Of a stretch of DNA of 10,691 nucleotides, positions 7,845-10,691 are shown piece by piece. Under the pieces are notes generated by a model. It was not told where the DNA came from. It saw nothing but the letters and a program-made list of their open reading frames with translations, and did no database searches. Every line of letters begins with the position of its first letter. Positions within the stretch are counted from its first letter, which is position 1. Made by a program: the position numbers and the translations under genes. This DNA comes from Caryophanales bacterium UBA1424 (GTDB taxonomy: Bacteria; Bacillota_I; Bacilli_A; RFN20; CAG-826), in NCBI GenBank assembly GCA_002329705.1, contig DCUC01000012.1, forward strand, positions 1-10,691, in the 5' to 3' direction.

Positions 7845-8846
7845 ATGCCAGATTTCTACCGCGGGTTAATTATTTCCGGAATCGCGATTATCTTATTGAT
7901 AATCATCCTTTCAATCATTGTCGGAATCCTTATGCGGCTCGCCCTCAATCATCGCGGCGATGGTTCACCGGCCTTTCGCTATTTTCAAGCCGAAGATTTT
8001 CCGGGGTTGTTAGCCGAACCTATCAAATTCGTCGGCAATCACAAGCAGACATTGCGCGGTTATCTGTACTCTAACCAGCAATACAAGACATTTAAAGAAC
8101 TAATTATATTTACTCATGGCATCGGAGCCGGACATACGGCGTATACGACCGAAATCAACCGTCTCGCCAAGGAAGGATTTCTCATCTTGGCCTTTGACTA
8201 CACCGGCTGCGCCCTCAGCTCCGGGACATCGATGATCAGCTTAATTCAGCCTCTCGTTGACCTCGACTATGCCTTTCGCTACATCGAATCGCGAAGCGAC
8301 ATCAAAGATTTGAAGCGCTATGTTGTCGGCCACTCCTGGGGTGGTTATGTGGCGATGAGCAGCCTTCTTCTTAAAAAACATCGCATCGATAAAGTCGTGG
8401 CGCTATCCGGCTTTCTTTCACCGACTTTGGTGACGGTTGCCAACCGTCCCTTTCTCTATCCTCTTTATCCCTTTATCTATATGCATGGCTATTGGCGCTA
8501 CAGACGCTATGCCACTTACAATAGCAAAAAGGCTCTTAAAAAAGCTCGCGTCCCCGTCCTTGTCATCCACGGCAAAGAAGACCGCGTCATAAAACCTAAA
8601 GACGCTATCGACCGCTTAGCCATCATCGCCAAAAAGAAGAATAACATCGAACTGATGTATGTCGAAGATCGCGGCCATCTGCCCTATCTTACCAAGCGCG
8701 CGGAAGACTATCTCTATCAAGTGCAAAAAGATAAAGCCATCTACGATCGCAAAAAGCCGGTTCTCGATTATGAAATCGACTATGCCCTCATCACCGAAGA
8801 AGATGAAGAAGTCATGAAAAAAATCGTAGCGTTTCTAAAGAAATAG
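7845..8846 (+). CDS. Membrane-anchored alpha/beta hydrolase (serine esterase/lipase-like)
   Basis: This 333-residue protein begins with one long hydrophobic segment (about 8-33), which should act as a signal anchor. An alpha/beta-hydrolase fold follows. The core begins at ELIIFTHGIGAG (85-96, oxyanion HG motif), then the nucleophile elbow GHSWGG with Ser164, Asp246 in HGKEDRV and His278 in DRGHLPYL complete a Ser-Asp-His triad in the expected order and spacing. A cap region rich in Tyr and Arg (about 200-225) lies between nucleophile and Asp. The protein resembles serine aminopeptidase/monoglyceride-lipase-type hydrolases (Hydrolase_4), but the substrate is unknown. A basic stretch and an acidic C-terminal segment (ITEEDEEVMKK) close the protein. 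Which side of the membrane the catalytic domain faces is not certain. The AGGAGA site fixes the start. Confidence 0.85.
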   Translation: MPDFYRGLIISGIAIILLIIILSIIVGILMRLALNHRGDGSPAFRYFQAEDFPGLLAEPIKFVGNHKQTLRGYLYSNQQYKTFKELIIFTHGIGAGHTAYTTEINRLAKEGFLILAFDYTGCALSSGTSMISLIQPLVDLDYAFRYIESRSDIKDLKRYVVGHSWGGYVAMSSLLLKKHRIDKVVALSGFLSPTLVTVANRPFLYPLYPFIYMHGYWRYRRYATYNSKKALKKARVPVLVIHGKEDRVIKPKDAIDRLAIIAKKKNNIELMYVEDRGHLPYLTKRAEDYLYQVQKDKAIYDRKKPVLDYEIDYALITEEDEEVMKKIVAFLKK

Positions 8847-8848
8847 AG

Positions 8849-8876
8849 TTGCACATTCAAGTCTATCATTTATACT
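8849..8876 (+). promoter_or_regulatory. tRNA-Leu promoter
   Basis: TTGCAC (8849-8854) and TATACT (8871-8876) stand 16 bases apart, the best -35/-10 pair in the window. The predicted transcription start, near 8883, is about three bases before the mature tRNA 5' end. The -35 begins two bases after the hydrolase stop codon. Confidence 0.75.
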
Positions 8877-8885
8877 AATTGATGC

Positions 8886-8970
8886 ACGGTGATGGCGGAA
8901 ATGGTAGACGCGTTAGATTCAGGTTCTAATGGTTAACACCTTGTGGGTTCGAGTCCCATTCACCGTACCA
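8886..8970 (+). tRNA. tRNA-Leu, anticodon CAG, CCA encoded
   Basis: This is a class II tRNA of 85 bases. The acceptor stem pairs ACGGTGA (8886-8892) with TCACCGT, followed by discriminator A and CCA (8968-8970). The D-arm sequence TGGCGGAAATGGTAGACGC is typical of bacterial tRNA-Leu. The anticodon stem TTAGA/TCTAA (8913-8917, 8925-8929) encloses the loop TTCAGGT, giving anticodon CAG at 8920-8922, which reads CUG. A short variable arm (GGT/ACC around TAAC) and a T arm with a TTCGAGT loop follow. The first acceptor pair is A-U rather than the more usual G-C. It is a single-gene unit with its own promoter and terminator. Confidence 0.95.
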
Positions 8971-8982
8971 TTTAAAAAATTG

Positions 8983-9003
8983 AGACCTTTGGGTCTTTTT
9001 TTA
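8983..9003 (+). terminator. Rho-independent terminator after tRNA-Leu
   Basis: AGACC (8983-8987) pairs with GGTCT (8992-8996) around a TTTG loop, followed by a run of seven further T (8997-9002 and beyond). An A-tract at 8974-8979 lies on the 5' side and could extend the stem through the T-run. It begins 13 bases after the tRNA CCA end. Confidence 0.85.
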
Positions 9004-9116
9004 TGGGCAAACGATAAATAGAAAGCGGTACGTGCCATAGTCTCTATTCACACTTCTTAGAGAAAAGACCTATTTATAAGCGGGAGATAATAACGGTTAC
9101 ATTATCGCAAATAACA
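9004..9116 (+). other. Non-coding stretch with nested inverted repeats upstream of rnfC
   Basis: No open reading frame of note is present. ATAAATAG (9014-9021) and CTATTTAT (9070-9077) are perfect 8-base inverted repeats. Inside them TCTCT (9041-9045) pairs with AGAGA (9059-9063), so the interval could fold into a long interrupted hairpin. Separately GATAAT (9086-9091) and ATTATC (9101-9106) form a 6-bp dyad with a nine-base spacer, just upstream of the possible rnfC -35. The dyad is a plausible regulator site for the rnf operon. A Rex-type motif (TTGTGA-N-TCACAA) was not found. Confidence 0.4.
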
Positions 9117-9159
9117 TTGTTTAGGAACCATTGCTTTTGTATACTTATATATATAAAAT
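9117..9159 (+). promoter_or_regulatory. rnf operon promoter with short or absent leader
   Basis: Two overlapping -35/-10 pairs each have exactly 17-base spacers. TTGTTT (9117-9122) with TATACT (9140-9145) would start transcription near 9152, giving a leader of about 11 bases. TTGCTT (9131-9136) with TAAAAT (9154-9159) would start it at the ATG. Neither leader contains a Shine-Dalgarno sequence, and an in-frame TAA at 9154-9156 rules out an earlier start codon. Which pair is used cannot be decided from sequence. Confidence 0.5.
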
Positions 9160-9162
9160 TTC

Positions 9163-10494
9163 ATGATAAACGTATTTAGAAGTTTTGCTCCAATTCGATT
9201 GAAAGATCATAAATCGCAGGCTGCAGAAGCCGACGTTTTAACAATGGACGAGAATAAAATTGCCTCAATATTTATTCCTGTTGTGAGTCCTAACGGCGCG
9301 GGAATCGACTTCTTTGTCAAAGAAGGAGATTGCGTATCGGTCGGAACATTAATTGGGCGAAGGAAAGATCTATATGTACCAATTTTCTCTTCGATATCAG
9401 GTGTCGTTAAAGGCCGAGTGAGCAAATATAATCCGCTTGTGGGAAGAGCCACCGAGCATTTAGAAATCGTTAACGATTTTAAAAAAACAAGAGACGAACC
9501 CCTTAAAACCCTTTCTTTTGATAGCGATTCCAAGGATATTATCGCAGCCATTAAAGAAGCCGGAATCGTCGGTTTGGGCGGAGCGGGATTTCCCACGTAT
9601 TTTAAATATGAAAATAGCAATGATATCGATACCGTCATTATTAACGGAGTGGAATGCGAACCATATTTATCCACCGACTACAAACTGCTCCAACATCACG
9701 CTCTTGATGTTATTAAAGGCAGCGAATTACTGCGATTAGCCGCTAAAGCGGATACCGCCATCATCGTCCTTAAAAAGAATAAAACGGCTCTTGTTGAAGT
9801 TCTTAAAAAACACTTAGACGATTTTCCGCACGTGATTATCAAATTGGTCCAAGACATATATCCCATGGGCTGGGAAAGGGCGTTGGTCAAACGAATTCTT
9901 CATCGAACATATGACGAATTTCCCAAAGAAGCCCACGTCATCGTCAACAATGTCGCGACGGCGATGGCGACAGCGCGGGCCTTAATCAAAGGCGAACCGC
10001 TCACTCATCGCACGATTACGGTATCCGGAAACGCCGTTAAACAAGCTATTAATGTTCAAGCTCCGATCGGCACTCCAATTTCTCAAATCGTCGAAGAAGT
10101 TGGCGGATATACCACTGATGAAGTCGTGGCTTTTACCGGCGGACCGATGACTTCGCGATCCGTAAGCGACGATTCATATGTCCTTCAAGCATCAATGAAT
10201 GGCTATACGGCGATTAGGCCCGTCTCATATCATCAGGTGCCGTGTTTAAGATGCGGTGCTTGCAATGCGGCTTGTCCGGTCGGAATTCAGCCGATTGAAA
10301 TCAAACTGGCTCTTGATAGTAACAATACCGATCGTTTAGTCAAGTTAAATGCGAACCGATGTGTCGAATGCGGAATCTGTTCCTATGTGTGCCCGTCATT
10401 TATCGAAGTGGCAGACACTGTCATTCGCGCCAAAATAAGAGTTCGCCTGCAAAACGCTAAGCGCGAAATTGCTAAAAGAGGAGCGGTCAAATGA
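9163..10494 (+). CDS. rnfC: Electron transport complex subunit RnfC
   Basis: RnfC is the peripheral, NADH/NAD+-interacting subunit of the Rnf complex, which couples ferredoxin:NAD+ oxidoreduction to Na+ or H+ transport. The 443-residue protein has an N-terminal barrel-sandwich region (about 35-105), the glycine-rich nucleotide site GLGGAGFP (137-144), NGVECEPYLSTD (161-172), an SLBB-like segment (about 283-320), FTGGPM (324-329), and two 4Fe-4S ferredoxin motifs: Cys361/364/367/371 in CLRCGACNAACP and Cys400/403/406/410 in CVECGICSYVCP. Two departures are notable: the N-terminal GGxHPPExK-type block typical of RnfC is not recognisable, and the usual YPQGGE-type motif reads YPMGWE (233-238). 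PduS-type homologues share this architecture, but an overlapping rnfD downstream supports Rnf. Cytoplasmic face of the membrane is expected. Confidence 0.92.
   Translation: MINVFRSFAPIRLKDHKSQAAEADVLTMDENKIASIFIPVVSPNGAGIDFFVKEGDCVSVGTLIGRRKDLYVPIFSSISGVVKGRVSKYNPLVGRATEHLEIVNDFKKTRDEPLKTLSFDSDSKDIIAAIKEAGIVGLGGAGFPTYFKYENSNDIDTVIINGVECEPYLSTDYKLLQHHALDVIKGSELLRLAAKADTAIIVLKKNKTALVEVLKKHLDDFPHVIIKLVQDIYPMGWERALVKRILHRTYDEFPKEAHVIVNNVATAMATARALIKGEPLTHRTITVSGNAVKQAINVQAPIGTPISQIVEEVGGYTTDEVVAFTGGPMTSRSVSDDSYVLQASMNGYTAIRPVSYHQVPCLRCGACNAACPVGIQPIEIKLALDSNNTDRLVKLNANRCVECGICSYVCPSFIEVADTVIRAKIRVRLQNAKREIAKRGAVK
10478..10483 (+). promoter_or_regulatory. Shine-Dalgarno site for rnfD
   Basis: GAGGAG lies seven bases before the rnfD ATG at 10491, inside the end of rnfC. 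It supports ordinary coupled translation within the operon, unlike the SD-less first gene. Confidence 0.8.
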
Positions 10495-10691
10495 AATTTA
10501 TTGTTCAAACGCCTCCTTTTACGCGTCGCAAGCGGTCAACGACCGGCATCATGTATGAACTGAGCGCCTTGCTCGGTTTGTTATGGGTGGCGGCGATTGT
10601 CTATAATTTCACGATTGCCCCCAGTTATGGGTTAAAAGCCATCTTAATGGTTGTTGCAGCCGTCGTTACAACGCTGATTTGTGATGTTTTA
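10491..10691 (+). CDS. rnfD: RnfD, membrane subunit of the Rnf complex (N-terminal part only)
   Basis: Sixty-seven codons are visible before the window ends, and the frame is open throughout. The ATG overlaps the rnfC TGA (ATGA), with a good ribosome binding site, so the two genes are translationally coupled. The N-terminus has a basic segment followed by STTGIMYELSALLGLLW and a second hydrophobic stretch (AILMVVAAVVTTLICDVL). This fits the start of NqrB/RnfD/RnfE-type proteins (PF03116), where an S-x-x-x-IM block precedes the first membrane helix. Full-length RnfD carries covalently bound FMN on a conserved threonine further downstream, which is not visible here. The rnfC-rnfD order matches the common rnfCDGEAB arrangement of anaerobic Firmicutes. 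NqrB is less likely because an RnfC homologue sits directly upstream. Confidence 0.85.
   Translation, partial: MKFIVQTPPFTRRKRSTTGIMYELSALLGLLWVAAIVYNFTIAPSYGLKAILMVVAAVVTTLICDVL

Noticed and set aside
7823-8074. An 83-codon plus-strand frame overlapping the start of the hydrolase gene
   Set aside because: It is out of frame with the clear hydrolase, its ATG lies before the AGGAGA site, and its sequence resembles no protein family.
9107-9140. A Rex (NADH-sensing) operator before rnfC, which would make biological sense
   Set aside because: TTGTTTAGGAACCATTG only loosely recalls a Rex site; it lacks the TTGTGA and TCACAA half-sites.

Overview
The window is a compact stretch of bacterial chromosome with every gene on the + strand. 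The standard genetic code is used: TGA is a stop for the ZIP transporter and RnfC genes, and Trp is TGG. The gene set is enolase, arginine deiminase, a cytoplasmic GH3 glycosidase, a GufA-type ZIP transporter and an rnfCD start. Together with moderate GC and CCA-encoding tRNA genes, this suggests an anaerobic, fermentative, low-GC Gram-positive bacterium, perhaps a host-associated Bacilli/Mollicutes-related lineage. The taxonomic placement is inference; no marker in the window fixes it.

Layout. A tRNA-Ala(GGC) gene with encoded CCA occupies 1-76 and is followed by a hairpin terminator. Next come a membrane acyltransferase-3 protein (168-1328), a 102-residue single-domain MGMT-type alkyltransferase (1465-1773), arginine deiminase arcA (1836-3038), enolase eno (3141-4445), a ZIP metal transporter seven bases behind it (4453-5250), a GH3 beta-glycosidase (5313-7715), a membrane-anchored alpha/beta hydrolase (7845-8846), and tRNA-Leu(CAG) with its own promoter and terminator (8886-8970). 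The last transcription unit starts with rnfC (9163-10494), overlapped by ATGA with an rnfD that runs off the window (10491 onward).

How the genes fit together. Most look like independent housekeeping or metabolic units rather than one pathway. Energy metabolism recurs: glycoside hydrolysis feeds sugar into glycolysis (GH3, enolase), arginine deiminase can start ATP generation and ammonia production from arginine, and Rnf couples ferredoxin:NAD+ electron transfer to ion pumping. Only rnfC-rnfD, and possibly eno-ZIP, look co-transcribed.

The most unusual signal is in the gene starts. The acyltransferase, arcA and GH3 genes, and less clearly the MGMT and rnfC genes, have no Shine-Dalgarno sequence. 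Instead they have a -10-like hexamer ending about 3-7 bases before the ATG, so transcription should begin at or next to the start codon (leaderless mRNA). Enolase, the hydrolase and rnfD have ordinary ribosome binding sites, so two initiation modes seem to coexist. Several intergenic inverted repeats (1342-1386, 1397-1423, 9014-9106) look regulatory. I found no CRISPR array, insertion sequence or clearly novel multi-gene system.
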